Assembly: GCF_000439085.1 (NCBI RefSeq)
Contig: NZ_AUUA01000003.1
Location: 310,001 to 374,000, forward strand
DNA length: 64,000 bases
Direction: 5' to 3'
From: Leminorella grimontii ATCC 33999 = DSM 5078
Lineage (GTDB): Bacteria; Pseudomonadota; Gammaproteobacteria; Enterobacterales; Enterobacteriaceae
Shown here: piece by piece, positions 43,804 through 53,440 of the stretch
How positions within the stretch are numbered: position 1 is the stretch's first letter
How the letters are laid out: each line of letters starts with the position of its first letter
The notes under the pieces: model-generated
Databases searched by the model: none
The model's input: the letters and a program-made list of their open reading frames with translations, nothing else
Told to the model about the DNA's origin: nothing
Made by a program: the position numbers and the translations under genes

Positions 43804-44565
43804 CTAAGGAAAAGCCATCACTGAGCCAATGAGCCTTCTGGCATACGGATGACTTACCGACGCTATTTCGTCAACGTCGCACCGCTCGACGATCTCCCCT
43901 TCGCGAAAAAACAGCGCTCGATTACACAGATAGGCAACGGCCTGAACGTCGTGGGTGATAAAAAGGTAGGAGAGGTTAAATCTGGACCTTAGCTCGGCCA
44001 ACAGGTCCAAAATTTGCACTTGAGAAGAGACGTCCAACGAACTTATCGCCTCGTCTAAAACCAGCAGCCTGGGATTGTTCGCGATTGCACGACCGATGCA
44101 CACCCGCTGCGCCTGACCGCCGGAAAGCTGATGAACGTAGCGCTCGCAAAGCGAGTCCGGCAGCCCCACCAGCGACAGCAGTTCGCTTACCCGCTGCGCT
44201 AGCGCCCCTTTGCCGCTACGCTCCTGAAGCAAAAGCGGTTCCGACAGCGCCTGAAAAACCGTCATCACCGGGTTAATGGAAGAGGCATAGTCCTGAAAAA
44301 CGGCGCTGATTCGATTTTTTCGGTATTTATCAAACAACACGGGGCGCTCGTCCAGCAGGATTTGGCCGCTGTCCGGCGCTTCCAGCCCACAGATAAGCCT
44401 GGCCAGCGTACTTTTCCCCCCGCCGCTTTCGCCAATCAACCCGACGCACTCCCCTTCTTCTATCGTGAAGGAGACGCTGCGAATAACGCTGCGCCTTTGG
44501 CGCGAAAAGAGGCGATTGCCCTCGCGCGGATAGGACTTTTCAACGCCGTCTACCTTAAGAAGCAT
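43804..44565 (-). CDS. nikE: Nickel ABC transporter ATPase (NikE-like)
   Basis: One of the two ATPases of the importer, 253 residues. Walker A GESGGGKST (about 45-53), signature LSGGQAQR (about 150) and Walker B RLLVLDEAISSLD are intact. It overlaps the upstream ATPase gene by 11 bp and ends the operon. Assignment to nickel rests on the NikA-like binding protein and the NikR operator in front of the operon; the ATPase alone would only say peptide/nickel type. Confidence 0.88.
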   Translation of the reverse strand: MLLKVDGVEKSYPREGNRLFSRQRRSVIRSVSFTIEEGECVGLIGESGGGKSTLARLICGLEAPDSGQILLDERPVLFDKYRKNRISAVFQDYASSINPVMTVFQALSEPLLLQERSGKGALAQRVSELLSLVGLPDSLCERYVHQLSGGQAQRVCIGRAIANNPRLLVLDEAISSLDVSSQVQILDLLAELRSRFNLSYLFITHDVQAVAYLCNRALFFREGEIVERCDVDEIASVSHPYARRLIGSVMAFP

Positions 44566-45382
44566 CGGCCACTCTCCCCAACAGTCGGTTAAGCGGTCGG
44601 CTTAGGCGTCGACGCGTTTCTATCAGGCTTCGGGTATAGTCGTGAGACGGCGACGCAAACAGCCGCGCCGTTTCCCCTTGCTCGACGACGCGCCCCTCCT
44701 TCATCACCACGACGCGCTGGGCCAGCTCGCGCACCAGCGCCAGATCGTGGGAAACAAAAATCATGGCGGACCTGCTTTCAGTTCGCAGGCGAATGAACTG
44801 CTGGATAACGTCGTACTGGGTAATGCCGTCAAGGGAGGTTGTCGGCTCGTCGGCAACGATAAGCCTGGGTTCGCACGCCAGCGTCAGCGCAATCATGACC
44901 CGCTGCAGCATGCCGCCGGAAAGCTGATGCGGGTACTTTTTCAAGACGGCGTCGGGATCGCGAAGCTGAAGCTTGCCGAGCATTTCCCTCATTAGGGCAA
45001 GCCTCACGCCGCCGTTCTTGATGCCCCGCTGTGAGAGCGTTTCTTCAAACTGATTTCCCACCGTATACAGCGGATCGAAGGCGCTCGCGGCGTCCTGTAC
45101 GATAAGGCCGATTTCGCTTCCCCGCAGGTCTCTCCACTCGGATTCTCTCAGCAAAAGCAGGCTGCGCCCGTTAAAGGTTACCTCTCCCTCGGCGCGCAGC
45201 CCGGGCGGCAGCAGGCCGAGCAGGCTTTTACACAGCAGCGTCTTTCCGCTGCCGCTTTCGCCGACGATGGCCGTACAGCCGTGGGCAGCAAGCGTCAGCC
45301 CGACGTCGTTCACCAAACGACGCCCGCTTTGGCTCTCCGTCACGGACAGCGACGCAACGTGAAGCAAAGGTTCCGTCCCCAT
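44555..45382 (-). CDS. nikD: Nickel ABC transporter ATPase (NikD-like)
   Basis: Second ATPase of the importer, 275 residues, with Walker A VGESGSGKTLLC, signature LSGGMLQR and Walker B RLIVADEPTTSLD. The ATG at 45382 follows GAGGAG and lies 4 bp after the stop of the permease gene; an ATG five codons earlier overlaps that stop. The NikD/NikE order and size match the E. coli nik operon. Confidence 0.87.
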   Translation of the reverse strand: MGTEPLLHVASLSVTESQSGRRLVNDVGLTLAAHGCTAIVGESGSGKTLLCKSLLGLLPPGLRAEGEVTFNGRSLLLLRESEWRDLRGSEIGLIVQDAASAFDPLYTVGNQFEETLSQRGIKNGGVRLALMREMLGKLQLRDPDAVLKKYPHQLSGGMLQRVMIALTLACEPRLIVADEPTTSLDGITQYDVIQQFIRLRTESRSAMIFVSHDLALVRELAQRVVVMKEGRVVEQGETARLFASPSHDYTRSLIETRRRLSRPLNRLLGRVADAS

Positions 45383-45386
45383 ACCG

Positions 45387-46232
45387 CTACTCCTCATTCC
45401 TGATGTGATAGACCGGATCGAAGACGTCGCGCAGGAAGTCGCCGACGACGTTAAACGCCGCGACCGTTATCGCAATGGCCAAGCCCGCCGGCAGCATCTG
45501 TTCGGGGTGCGTTAACATCACGCCCTTCGCCTCGCTCAGCATGTTTCCCCACTCCGGCAGCGGCGGCTGAGCGCCAAGGCCGAGAAACGAAAGCGCCGAA
45601 AGCAGCAGCACCACGCTGCCGATGTCCGACGAGGCGAGTATGGCGACGTCTGCTGCGGCGACCGGCAGCAGGTGCCTGCGCATCACGTGGCCCGCAGGAG
45701 CGGCAATAACCCGTGCGAAGCTCACGTAGTTTTTATGACCGTGCTGAAGCACTACGCCGCGGATCGTGCGCGCGTACCACGCCCACTTCACCAGCACGAC
45801 GGCAAGCAGGACGTTGTTCATCCCCGGTCCCATCACGCCCACCAGCGCAAAAATCATCACTTCGCCGGGAAACGACAGCACGACGTCGCAGGCACGCATC
45901 AGAACGCCGTCTACCCGCCCCTGAAAATAACCGGCGGTCAGGCCGAGCGCGCCGCCGAGAAAAATAGTGAACGCCATGGCGAGCAGCGAGTAAAACACGG
46001 TGGTGCGAATGCCGAACAGCAGGCGAGAAAACAGGCAGCGGCCCAAATTATCGGTTCCCAGCGGATACGTCAGGCTCATGGCCTGATACTTATTGCGAAT
46101 AGAGGTCAGCGTCGGATCGTGCGGCGCCAGCGCGGGGGCTAAAACGCCGACGACAACGATAAGAGCCAGCAGCAGCAGGCACAGCATCGCCAAACGATCG
46201 TTTTTAAGCTTGCGCCAGAAAAGGTGAGTCAT
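45387..46232 (-). CDS. nikC: Nickel ABC transporter permease (NikC-like)
   Basis: Inner-membrane permease, 281 residues, with an N-terminal helix (LAMLCLLLLALIVVVGVLA), LGTDNLGRCLFSRLLFGIRT typical of the DppC/NikC group, and the ATPase-contact loop in AAPAGHVMRRHLLP. It overlaps the NikB-like gene by 4 bp. Confidence 0.9.
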   Translation of the reverse strand: MTHLFWRKLKNDRLAMLCLLLLALIVVVGVLAPALAPHDPTLTSIRNKYQAMSLTYPLGTDNLGRCLFSRLLFGIRTTVFYSLLAMAFTIFLGGALGLTAGYFQGRVDGVLMRACDVVLSFPGEVMIFALVGVMGPGMNNVLLAVVLVKWAWYARTIRGVVLQHGHKNYVSFARVIAAPAGHVMRRHLLPVAAADVAILASSDIGSVVLLLSALSFLGLGAQPPLPEWGNMLSEAKGVMLTHPEQMLPAGLAIAITVAAFNVVGDFLRDVFDPVYHIRNEE

Positions 46233-47167
46233 CGTCCCCTTCTCCCCAAAAGCCTTGGGTCCAGCTTGATTTGCAGCACGTCGACCAGAAAGTTGAACAG
46301 CAGGAACAGCGCCGCCATAAGCAGCACGTAGGCCTGAATAACGGGGTAATCGCGGTTAAAAATGGCTGTGACGCACAGCCGCCCTATTCCCGGCCAGGCA
46401 AAGACGTTCTCAATCACCACCGTTCCGGCAATCAGCTTGGGAATACTCATACCGATAGCCGTCAGCGACGAATGCAGCGAATTGACCAGCACGTGCTTAA
46501 ACACGATAACGCGAGGAGAAAGCCCCCGCGCTCTGGCGTAAAGCGCATAGTTCTGATGCAGGTTGCCCACCATGCCGCCGCGGATCAGGCGAAAGTAGGT
46601 GCCGATATAGCCCAGCGTCAGGGTGAGCGCGGGTAGAACGACCGACTTCGCTTCCGACATGCCGCCAACGGGAAACCAGTCCATTTTTACCGACAGCCAC
46701 CAGATAAGCAGCAACCCTATCCAATAGTTAGGCACGGCCACCGCCAAAAATACCAGGCTGCGCACGGCCTTATCCAACCAGGAACCTTCGGCCAGCGCGC
46801 AGCCGACGCCCAAAGCCAGCGACAGCGTCACGATCATCAGCAGAGCGACGCCAGCCAGCCACAGCGTTGCCGGGAGCGCATTGAGAAACTCGCGCAGCAC
46901 CGGCGTTCGGGTGACGAACGAAGTGCCAAAATCCAGGTGCAGCGCGTTCCACAGCCAGCTCAAATAGCGCAGCAGGAAGGGTTTATCCAACCCGAGCTCG
47001 TGGCGCATAAGTGCGATGGCCTGGTCGGTCGGCACCACCGCATTAACCCGCAGCGCCACTTCCGCCGGATCTGACGGCGCAAGGCTCATTAACACGAAGG
47101 CTAAAAACGAAATCATGACGGCCAGTGGAACCGTCATGACAAGCCGCCTTATCAGATAGAATCGCAT
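46229..47167 (-). CDS. nikB: Nickel ABC transporter permease (NikB-like)
   Basis: Inner-membrane permease, 312 residues, about six helices. DppB/NikB features: RRLVMTVPLAVMISFLAF start, LGLDKPFLLRYLSWL, and the C-terminal EAA-type loop ARGLSPRVIVFKHVLVNSL with VIENVFAWPGIGRL. Second permease of the heterodimer with NikC. 37 bp downstream of the binding-protein gene. Confidence 0.9.
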   Translation of the reverse strand: MRFYLIRRLVMTVPLAVMISFLAFVLMSLAPSDPAEVALRVNAVVPTDQAIALMRHELGLDKPFLLRYLSWLWNALHLDFGTSFVTRTPVLREFLNALPATLWLAGVALLMIVTLSLALGVGCALAEGSWLDKAVRSLVFLAVAVPNYWIGLLLIWWLSVKMDWFPVGGMSEAKSVVLPALTLTLGYIGTYFRLIRGGMVGNLHQNYALYARARGLSPRVIVFKHVLVNSLHSSLTAIGMSIPKLIAGTVVIENVFAWPGIGRLCVTAIFNRDYPVIQAYVLLMAALFLLFNFLVDVLQIKLDPRLLGRRGR

Positions 47168-47204
47168 CGGATCGCCGTGCCTCTCCGCTCGCTCTTATCG
47201 CCCG

Positions 47205-48776
47205 CTAAAAGTGCATTTTTTCAAACGGAATTTCATACTGTGAAGGGTTGAAGGTCACGCCCTTAATCTTAGGCGAGAAAATCGCCTTGGTTCTGGAGTA
47301 GGTCAACGGAATATAGACGCCTTCATCCGCCAACGTGGTAAACAGCCAGGCATAAAGCGACTGCCTTTCCTGCTCGTTCGGCGTCAGCAGCAGTCGGCCG
47401 ATAGCATCGTCAATCTGCGGCTTGTTGGCCAGCCCCTTTTGTCCCTGATAGTCGGCGTGGGCGGGAATGCGAAACGACGAAACGAACGACGCCGGGTCGT
47501 AGGGCGTTCCCCACGACAGGGAGTACTGTAAATCGAAGTCGCCGGACTTCTGCCGGTCTAAAAACGCCTGCTTTTCTTCCCCCAGAATGTCGAGCTTCAC
47601 GCCTATCTTTTTAAAGTCGTCCTGAATCAGCTCGGCAATCTCCCGTTCGGCGGCGTTGTTTCGGTTGTAAGAAAGCATCAGTTCCAGCGGCTTGCCCGCT
47701 TTTTCACGCACCGTTTTCCCGGCGGGCAGTCGCCAGCCGGCCTGATCCAACAGCGCGTTGGCTTTTTCCAAGTCAAAACGGTAGGTCGGCAGGTCGATGT
47801 TGCAGTAGGGTACGCCGCGCGACATCAGGGTATCCGCCACGCTTTCCGTATCGTCCATAATGCCGGAGGCGATCGCCTGCTTGTCCACCGCGTACTGCAA
47901 CGCGCGGCGCACGGCCTTATCCCCGGTGATAGGGCGGCTGCTGTTGAGCACCAGCGCTCTGGAGGCGACGGGCGGACTCATCAGGGTCTTATACTGGCCG
48001 GATGCCTGCAGAGCTTCAAAGCTGTCCATATCCAACATGTCGCCGTCCGCACCGAAAATCAGCTGAACGTCGCCTTTTTGCAGCGCCATCAGCATAGACT
48101 GACGGTCGGGGATGACCTTCCACAGCACGGCGGAAAGCTTAGGCTTAGCGCCCCAGTAGTTGGGGTTGGCGGTAAACAGCGCGTACTGATTGACCTTGTG
48201 CTCCGCCAGCACCCAGGGGCCGGTTCCGGCATAGCTTTTCACGCCGCTTTTGGTTTTACCGTCGATAAACGACTTTGGCGAAATGAAGCGGAATGGCCGG
48301 GTTAACCCCAGCTCCACCAGCGTCGGGTAGTAGGGATTTTTTAGCTTTATCTCGACGCGATAGGGGTCGAGCACGCTGACCTTTTCAATCTGCTGCACCA
48401 GCTCCAGCCAGGCGTGGCGCTGATAGTTGTCCAGCACGGCGTCGATGTTCAGCTTCACCGCCTGCGCGTTGAAGGGCTCGCCGTCGCTAAACGTCACGTC
48501 CTTGCGCAGGGTAAAGGTGTAGGTTTTGCCGTCGGGGGAAATCTCCCAGCTCTCGGCCAAAAACGGCTTCACGCCGCTTTCGGTATTCACCACCAGAGGC
48601 TCGAACACCATGTTTTGCGCGGCCATCTCGCCGGAGTACAGGTGCGGGTTAATGTCGCGAATGTCTTTGGTGCTGGCGTAAACCAGCCGGTTAGCGTCCG
48701 GTGCGGCCTGCGCGCCGAAGGCACAGGCCAGCAGTAAAAACAGCGCCGTGACGACGTTAAGCGGACGTATTTTCAT
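47205..48776 (-). CDS. nikA: Nickel-binding periplasmic protein (NikA-like)
   Basis: Substrate-binding protein of the importer, 523 residues. Signal peptide about 1-24 (ending FGAQA). Strong similarity to E. coli NikA over the whole length, for example LNIDAVLDNYQRHAWLELV, TRPFRFISPKSF, GTGPWVLAEHKVNQY and WGTPYDPASFVSS. NikA binds nickel as a complex with small organic chelators, in E. coli with two histidines. Ribosome binding site AGGAG. It lies between the methyltransferase and permease genes in a NikR-controlled operon. Confidence 0.92.
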   Translation of the reverse strand: MKIRPLNVVTALFLLLACAFGAQAAPDANRLVYASTKDIRDINPHLYSGEMAAQNMVFEPLVVNTESGVKPFLAESWEISPDGKTYTFTLRKDVTFSDGEPFNAQAVKLNIDAVLDNYQRHAWLELVQQIEKVSVLDPYRVEIKLKNPYYPTLVELGLTRPFRFISPKSFIDGKTKSGVKSYAGTGPWVLAEHKVNQYALFTANPNYWGAKPKLSAVLWKVIPDRQSMLMALQKGDVQLIFGADGDMLDMDSFEALQASGQYKTLMSPPVASRALVLNSSRPITGDKAVRRALQYAVDKQAIASGIMDDTESVADTLMSRGVPYCNIDLPTYRFDLEKANALLDQAGWRLPAGKTVREKAGKPLELMLSYNRNNAAEREIAELIQDDFKKIGVKLDILGEEKQAFLDRQKSGDFDLQYSLSWGTPYDPASFVSSFRIPAHADYQGQKGLANKPQIDDAIGRLLLTPNEQERQSLYAWLFTTLADEGVYIPLTYSRTKAIFSPKIKGVTFNPSQYEIPFEKMHF

Positions 48777-48815
48777 CGTTATTCTCCTCTTAGCGTTCAG
48801 CCAAACTCAAAGCGC

Positions 48816-49595
48816 CTACTTTTCAGCCACGATCATAAACATCGGCGTCGACGCGTAGTTAATCTTTTCCTCTTCATCCCACAGCCCTTCGGCTATGCGG
48901 GTGTCGACCAGCAGCCGGTGGAAACCGCAGTCCAACAGCGCTTCGCTGTCCCATCCTGGGCGCATCTCGCGGCTTAACGGCAGCTCGCGGGCGATATTTT
49001 CCATTGCGACCGTGTCGGTGTTGGCGTAGTGATCGTCGATGTTGGAAGCCTGCGCATTTTGGCGATCCTGCAGGTATCCCCGGCGATAGCGCTCGTCAAA
49101 CAGGTGTAGATACCAGTTGGCGTCGAAGTTAATCAGGCGGCCGCCCGGCTTCAGCACGCGACGCCACTCCTGATAGGCTAACTTGGGGTATTTGAGGTTC
49201 CAGGTAACGTTGCGGGTCACGAGGAGGTCGAAGGTGTCGTCGGCAAACGGCAGACGGTGGACGTCGGACGTCACGAAGTTAACGTCAACGTCGTGCTCGC
49301 GGGCGTTGGCCTTTGCCTTCTCCAGCATGCCTGGCGTCACGTCGACCGCCGTTACCCGATGCCCCGCCATTGCCAGCGTCACGGCAAAAAAGCCGGGGCC
49401 GGTTCCTACGTCCAGCACGTTTAGGCACGCGCAGTCCGGTGCGTTTCTTAAAATAGCGCTTTGCCACAGGGCGCGCTTGCTCCCCTTAAGCTCGGCTTCG
49501 TTAACCTGGCTATAGCCGTCGGCGCGCGTATTCCAATAGCGTTTTACGTCGTCCAGCAGCGTTTTAGAAAAGACTTCATCAAGTTGTAGCGTCAC
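48816..49595 (-). CDS. SAM-dependent methyltransferase heading the nickel operon
   Basis: A 259-residue class I methyltransferase. SAM-binding motif LNVLDVGTGPGFFAVTLAMA (about 58-77), motif II acidic residue in VTAVDVTPGMLEKA, and the post-motif LKPGGRLINFDANWYLHLF. First gene of the nik operon, 39 bp before nikA and 106 bp after a NikR operator, so it is expected to be co-regulated with nickel uptake. E. coli has no such gene in its nik operon. It might modify a chelator or handle a nickel complex; the substrate is unknown. The GTG at 49595 with AGG upstream is used; another GTG at 49604 is possible. Confidence 0.85.
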   Translation of the reverse strand: MTLQLDEVFSKTLLDDVKRYWNTRADGYSQVNEAELKGSKRALWQSAILRNAPDCACLNVLDVGTGPGFFAVTLAMAGHRVTAVDVTPGMLEKAKANAREHDVDVNFVTSDVHRLPFADDTFDLLVTRNVTWNLKYPKLAYQEWRRVLKPGGRLINFDANWYLHLFDERYRRGYLQDRQNAQASNIDDHYANTDTVAMENIARELPLSREMRPGWDSEALLDCGFHRLLVDTRIAEGLWDEEEKINYASTPMFMIVAEK

Positions 49596-49700
49596 GGCGG
49601 GCACCTGTTTTGCGGGTTATCGACTCAAGTGCTTCTCACCGGCGCGGTTGAGAAGCGTGGGCAAATGGTATAGCACCCCACCCGCCGCGCTCAACCAAAA

Positions 49701-49728
49701 GTATGCAATTTAATAAAGAAGTTCATAC
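49701..49728. promoter_or_regulatory. NikR operator
   Basis: GTATGC-N16-TCATAC: matches the enteric NikR operator GTATGA-N16-TCATAC in 11 of 12 half-site bases with exact spacing. It lies 106 bp upstream of the methyltransferase start and would repress the whole operon when nickel is plentiful. nikR itself is not in the window. Confidence 0.85.
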
Positions 49729-49804
49729 TTTTTTGCGAAAGGTCATAAAACGAGCGTCTCAAGCGCCTCTGAGACAAATTTTGTTACAGCCTCCACAGAC
49801 GCGG

Positions 49805-51442
49805 CTACGGCCGAAGCCTCAGCGTCAGCAGGAAGATGCCGGCCCCTACCGCCCCCAGGCACAGCAGCGGGAACAGCGGTATGCCAAACAGCGTGAAGTT
49901 GGTCGCCAAAAGCCAGGGCGCAAGGCCGAGCGCAAACGCCGCCGTTACGATAGCCACTGCCAGCGTCATGGCGCTGCGCTCTAAAGAGCGGCCCAGATCG
50001 TTTAAGTTTTTCACCTCCAGATCGGCATGCAGCTTGCCGTGCTGAAGCCGGCGAAGCACCAGGCTTAGGGTCTGCGGCAGCTCTTCACAAAGCTCGACCA
50101 TCTCGATGCCCAGACGCTTGAGCCTGCGGCCCGACGCCCCCGCGCCGTAGTGTTTGAGCATCGCCTCCTGCAAAAATGGCGTCAGGGTGCCGATGATGTC
50201 GATATTTGGGTCGATGCGGCGCAAAACGCCGTCGGCGGTGATCAGCGCCTTAAACAGCAGCACCAGATCCGATGGCAGGCTGAGCTGATATTCGCGCGCG
50301 ACCGCAAGGATTGTCATCAGCGCGTGCCCTAGCGGGAGTTCACCGGGGCCGACGCGCTGATAGAAGTCCTGCACCGCAAGTTCAAGCGTCGCGCTGTCCG
50401 GCCCTGCGTCTTCGCTCCAGCGAATGAGCGTATTGACCAGCCCTTCGGACTCCCGCTCCGCCAGCGCCTGCATCATCAGCAACAGCTGATTGCAGCGCCG
50501 CTCGGAAATCTGCCCCGCCATGCCGAAGTCGATAAAGGCGACCTGGTTGTCCCCCACCGCCATCAGGTTGCCCGCGTGAGGGTCGGCGTGGTAAAGCCGG
50601 TCGAGAAACACCATCTGCATAAAGGCCAGCGCGCCCTTGCGGGCCAGCGTCGGCCCGTCAAACCCCGCCTCGGCGAGCTGACGCTGGCTTTGCGGCGGCG
50701 TTCCCGGAATGTAGCTTTGCACGATCAGGTGTTCGGTCGAATACTCCGGCCACAGGCGAGGGATGACGATGTCCGGGCGGTCGCGGAAGTTTTCGCCAAA
50801 GCGCTGGGTGTTTTTCGCTTCCTGCGTCAAATCAAGTTCGTTGTGCATGGCCGCCGCCAGCTGTCTAACCAGCTGGCGTGGATGGAAACGAGCCAGATCG
50901 GGGCTTTGCTGCTCAATCACCTCGGCCAGCCAGGCCAGCAGCCGAAGGTCGGCGTCAATCGTCTCTTTAAGCCCCGGCTTCAGCACTTTTACCACCACCT
51001 CTTCGCCGCTGTGCAGGCGAGCGCGATAGACCTGCGCCATCGATGCCGACGCCAGCGGCGTGCGGTCAAACTCGGCAAACACCTCTTCCGGCTGCGCGCC
51101 GAGGGCGTCGCTGATGCGGTGGCATATTTGCTCCCAGGGAACGACGGTCACGTTGCTATGCAGCTTTTCAAGCTCGCTGGTCCAGCTCTCGTCGAACAGG
51201 TCGGCGCGCGTCGCGAGGATCTGCCCGAGCTTGACGAACGTCGGCCCCAGCGCCTCCAGCGCCTGACGCAGCCGCTGCGGCTGGTTCTCCGGTACGGTGT
51301 CGCTGACGGGGCGGCGGCCAAACAGCGTATTGAGGCCGAGAATGCGAATAAGATCCTGCAGGCCGTAGTTAAACAGCACTTGCCCTATGGATTTCAGACG
51401 CACGCGGTCCCGCGCGGTAACGTAGACGGTCTTTAGCAGCAT
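49805..51442 (-). CDS. AarF/ABC1/UbiB-family atypical kinase
   Basis: A 545-residue protein of the UbiB family, ATPases or kinases linked to ubiquinone synthesis. Diagnostic features: KxGQ motif in LGPTFVKLGQILATRADL (about 66-83), the alanine-rich nucleotide loop LASASMAQVYRARL, HADPHAGNLM catalytic loop and IDFGMAG metal-binding segment, and two C-terminal membrane helices (about 500-540). It is a single gene, not beside ubiE and ubiJ, so it may be an extra UbiB-like paralogue rather than the main UbiB. AAAAGGA lies upstream of the ATG. Confidence 0.9.
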   Translation of the reverse strand: MLLKTVYVTARDRVRLKSIGQVLFNYGLQDLIRILGLNTLFGRRPVSDTVPENQPQRLRQALEALGPTFVKLGQILATRADLFDESWTSELEKLHSNVTVVPWEQICHRISDALGAQPEEVFAEFDRTPLASASMAQVYRARLHSGEEVVVKVLKPGLKETIDADLRLLAWLAEVIEQQSPDLARFHPRQLVRQLAAAMHNELDLTQEAKNTQRFGENFRDRPDIVIPRLWPEYSTEHLIVQSYIPGTPPQSQRQLAEAGFDGPTLARKGALAFMQMVFLDRLYHADPHAGNLMAVGDNQVAFIDFGMAGQISERRCNQLLLMMQALAERESEGLVNTLIRWSEDAGPDSATLELAVQDFYQRVGPGELPLGHALMTILAVAREYQLSLPSDLVLLFKALITADGVLRRIDPNIDIIGTLTPFLQEAMLKHYGAGASGRRLKRLGIEMVELCEELPQTLSLVLRRLQHGKLHADLEVKNLNDLGRSLERSAMTLAVAIVTAAFALGLAPWLLATNFTLFGIPLFPLLCLGAVGAGIFLLTLRLRP

Positions 51443-51660
51443 ATCGCATCCTTTTCGGTAAGCCTCGGCCGATGGCGAACCGACAGAGAAAAAACGTAAC
51501 GGTTAACTAGATAAACGTTTCGCCGTTAGGGGTCAACGGAAAGTGAGCTATTTTCGGGCGCGCGTCTCTAAACGTCAAAGTTCTTGGTTTTTCTTTCGTC
51601 TCTGGCCTGTGCCTGTGCAAAAATAGCCGTCGGCAAAAATGATGAAAGGATATGCCTGAT

Positions 51661-52449
51661 ATGGCAAGAACCACCGAAACGCTAAGGATTAGCGCAATAG
51701 CCGACATTCCCACGGCAGAAGCGATAAAAAAGATCCCCAGAGAAAAAACGCTGCGGCTGGTATTTGAGGACACCGTTAAAGAGCAAAGAGAAACCGTGGG
51801 CCAAGCGCTGAAAAACGACCTCGACGGTTTTTGGGTAGGCGTTCACATGATTGAGCCGGAAATAAACGTCGCCAAGCTAATAACGGAACAGGAAGTTGAA
51901 CGCCATCAGGACTTCTTTGAAGCCTGCGCCAGAGACTACAGAAACCTGGCGACGGAGTTGATTTTTGCGCTCGCTCAGCAGCTAAATGTTCGCATTGAGG
52001 AAAACTACCCGCTATTAACCTTCAATCCATTCAAGGCAGGACGTAAGCACAAAGGCGTCATGGGGGAGTGGAGATACTTTTTTCACGGATATCACTGCGC
52101 TTTTGACAACCCAAAAACAGGGCAATGTATAGAAGTCCCGCTCGTTTTCGGCCTTGAGTTCGGCGACCTGGATCCCTATTTCTTCACCCGGTTTATCAAG
52201 TCGACAAAAGCGTATCGCCCACTCCCCGTTGAGCTCTACGAAGACTATCGCGACGGCGTACGGGTCAATCAGAAGATGCTGGCGCTCGGCAAGTTTGAAA
52301 GGATAGAGGCCGCGATGCCAAATCACTTCGGCATCGCCGTTGCGGGCCGTGAGAAAATTGACGTCGAGTCTTTTCAGACGAGTAATAAAGCCAAACCAAA
52401 GCGGCGTTTTGGCTTTGCCGGTCTTTTAAAACGTTTGCCTAAAAGCTAA
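51661..52449 (+). CDS. Unknown protein
   Basis: A 262-residue cytoplasmic protein that I do not recognise with confidence. The C-terminal half has a compact pattern GEWRYFFHGYHCAFDN, GQCIEVPLVFGLEFGDLDPY, FFTRFIKSTKAYRPLPV that looks like a small beta-rich domain (somewhat like DUF6896); the N-terminal half is helical. It replaces arfB and nlpE beside yaeQ compared with E. coli. The ATG at 51661 with AAGGA 10 nt upstream is preferred over the ATG at 51652, which is only 1 nt from that site. Confidence 0.7.
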   Translation: MARTTETLRISAIADIPTAEAIKKIPREKTLRLVFEDTVKEQRETVGQALKNDLDGFWVGVHMIEPEINVAKLITEQEVERHQDFFEACARDYRNLATELIFALAQQLNVRIEENYPLLTFNPFKAGRKHKGVMGEWRYFFHGYHCAFDNPKTGQCIEVPLVFGLEFGDLDPYFFTRFIKSTKAYRPLPVELYEDYRDGVRVNQKMLALGKFERIEAAMPNHFGIAVAGREKIDVESFQTSNKAKPKRRFGFAGLLKRLPKS

Positions 52450-52453
52450 TAGC

Positions 52454-52990
52454 TTACTTCCAGACCTCAAACGCCAGCTCCAAATGAGCCTCGCCGGAGG
52501 AAAGCCAAATCGTCCCATCCTGAATGGTCGCCTGTAGGGTCATCGTGCGTTCGCACAGGGCAACGAGCTGTGCCAGCCGGGCGTCATCAAGGAAAAAGAC
52601 CGACAGGTTTTCGTATTCCGCCAGCTTTTGCTGGTTCTGCTGCCACCAGACTCTGGCGGCGCGCTCGCCGTAGGCGTACAGAATCACGCTCTCGGCGCGG
52701 CGGCTGGCCTTGCGCAGGCGCTTTTCGTCCGGCAGCCCCAGTTCTATCCAAACAATGGGATCTCCCACGTCGTTTTGCAGCCACAGCTCCGGCTCGTCGT
52801 CCGCACAGAGGCCTTTGGTAAACGTCAGGCGCTCGTTGGCATGACAGATCCACGCCAGCAGGCGCAGCATCATACGCTGCTCCGTTTCCGACGGGTGCTG
52901 CGCCAGCGTCAGCGTGGTATCGAGATAAACCTGGCGGTCCATATCCGCCACGTTCAGCATGGCTTTATAAATTGTTGCTTTCAGAGCCAT
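52454..52990 (-). CDS. yaeQ: YaeQ family protein
   Basis: A 178-residue protein clearly orthologous to E. coli YaeQ ([10 protein letters not shown] start, [35 protein letters not shown], ending AFEVW). The family has a PD-(D/E)XK nuclease-like fold; its function is not settled. A longer frame reaching back to 53107 is rejected because the family begins at MALKATIY. It is divergent from yaeP, as in E. coli relative order yaeP-yaeQ. Confidence 0.95.
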   Translation of the reverse strand: MALKATIYKAMLNVADMDRQVYLDTTLTLAQHPSETEQRMMLRLLAWICHANERLTFTKGLCADDEPELWLQNDVGDPIVWIELGLPDEKRLRKASRRAESVILYAYGERAARVWWQQNQQKLAEYENLSVFFLDDARLAQLVALCERTMTLQATIQDGTIWLSSGEAHLELAFEVWK

Positions 52991-53239
52991 GTTGGCTGTG
53001 TCCCGTAAAGAAAAACGACGTGCAGTGTAACCAATCCTGCGGATAAACACAGCCATTTGATATATCTTCAATGCGCCATAATCAGCTAAAGAAACTTTTT
53101 TTCCCAAACGGCGGCAAGTAGCTGATATAAAAAATAACGGCTATGCTATAGTCAACGCACTCTCGACGGCGTGGGGCCTTTTTGACGCCGGTTGAGCAGA
53201 GTTTTTGCGTAAAGGCGGTTCACGGCAAAGGAGGTATCA

Positions 53240-53440
53240 ATGCAGAAGTACAGTGAACCCGTTCGACGGAAGTATGCGCAAATCGCCAGCGGCGAACTCG
53301 GATACGTTGCCGATGCGCGAAGTTGTGTGCTAAAAACATTAGACGACATTGCGGCCAACGCTGCACTGCCGTCTGACGTAAGGGAAAGTGCGGCATACGC
53401 TGCCGCCAATTTACTGGTGAGTGATTATGGTGATGACTGA
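53240..53440 (+). CDS. yaeP: YaeP family protein (UPF0253)
   Basis: A 66-residue protein nearly co-linear with E. coli Yae[21 protein letters not shown] at the start and [16 protein letters not shown]-like ending (here [19 protein letters not shown]). Function unknown. Ribosome binding site AAAGGAGG. It overlaps the rof start, as in E. coli. Confidence 0.95.
   Translation: MQKYSEPVRRKYAQIASGELGYVADARSCVLKTLDDIAANAALPSDVRESAAYAAANLLVSDYGDD

Noticed and set aside
51507-51773. Minus-strand frame overlapping the start of the unknown protein at 51661
   Set aside because: No family similarity; conflicts with a better supported plus-strand gene.
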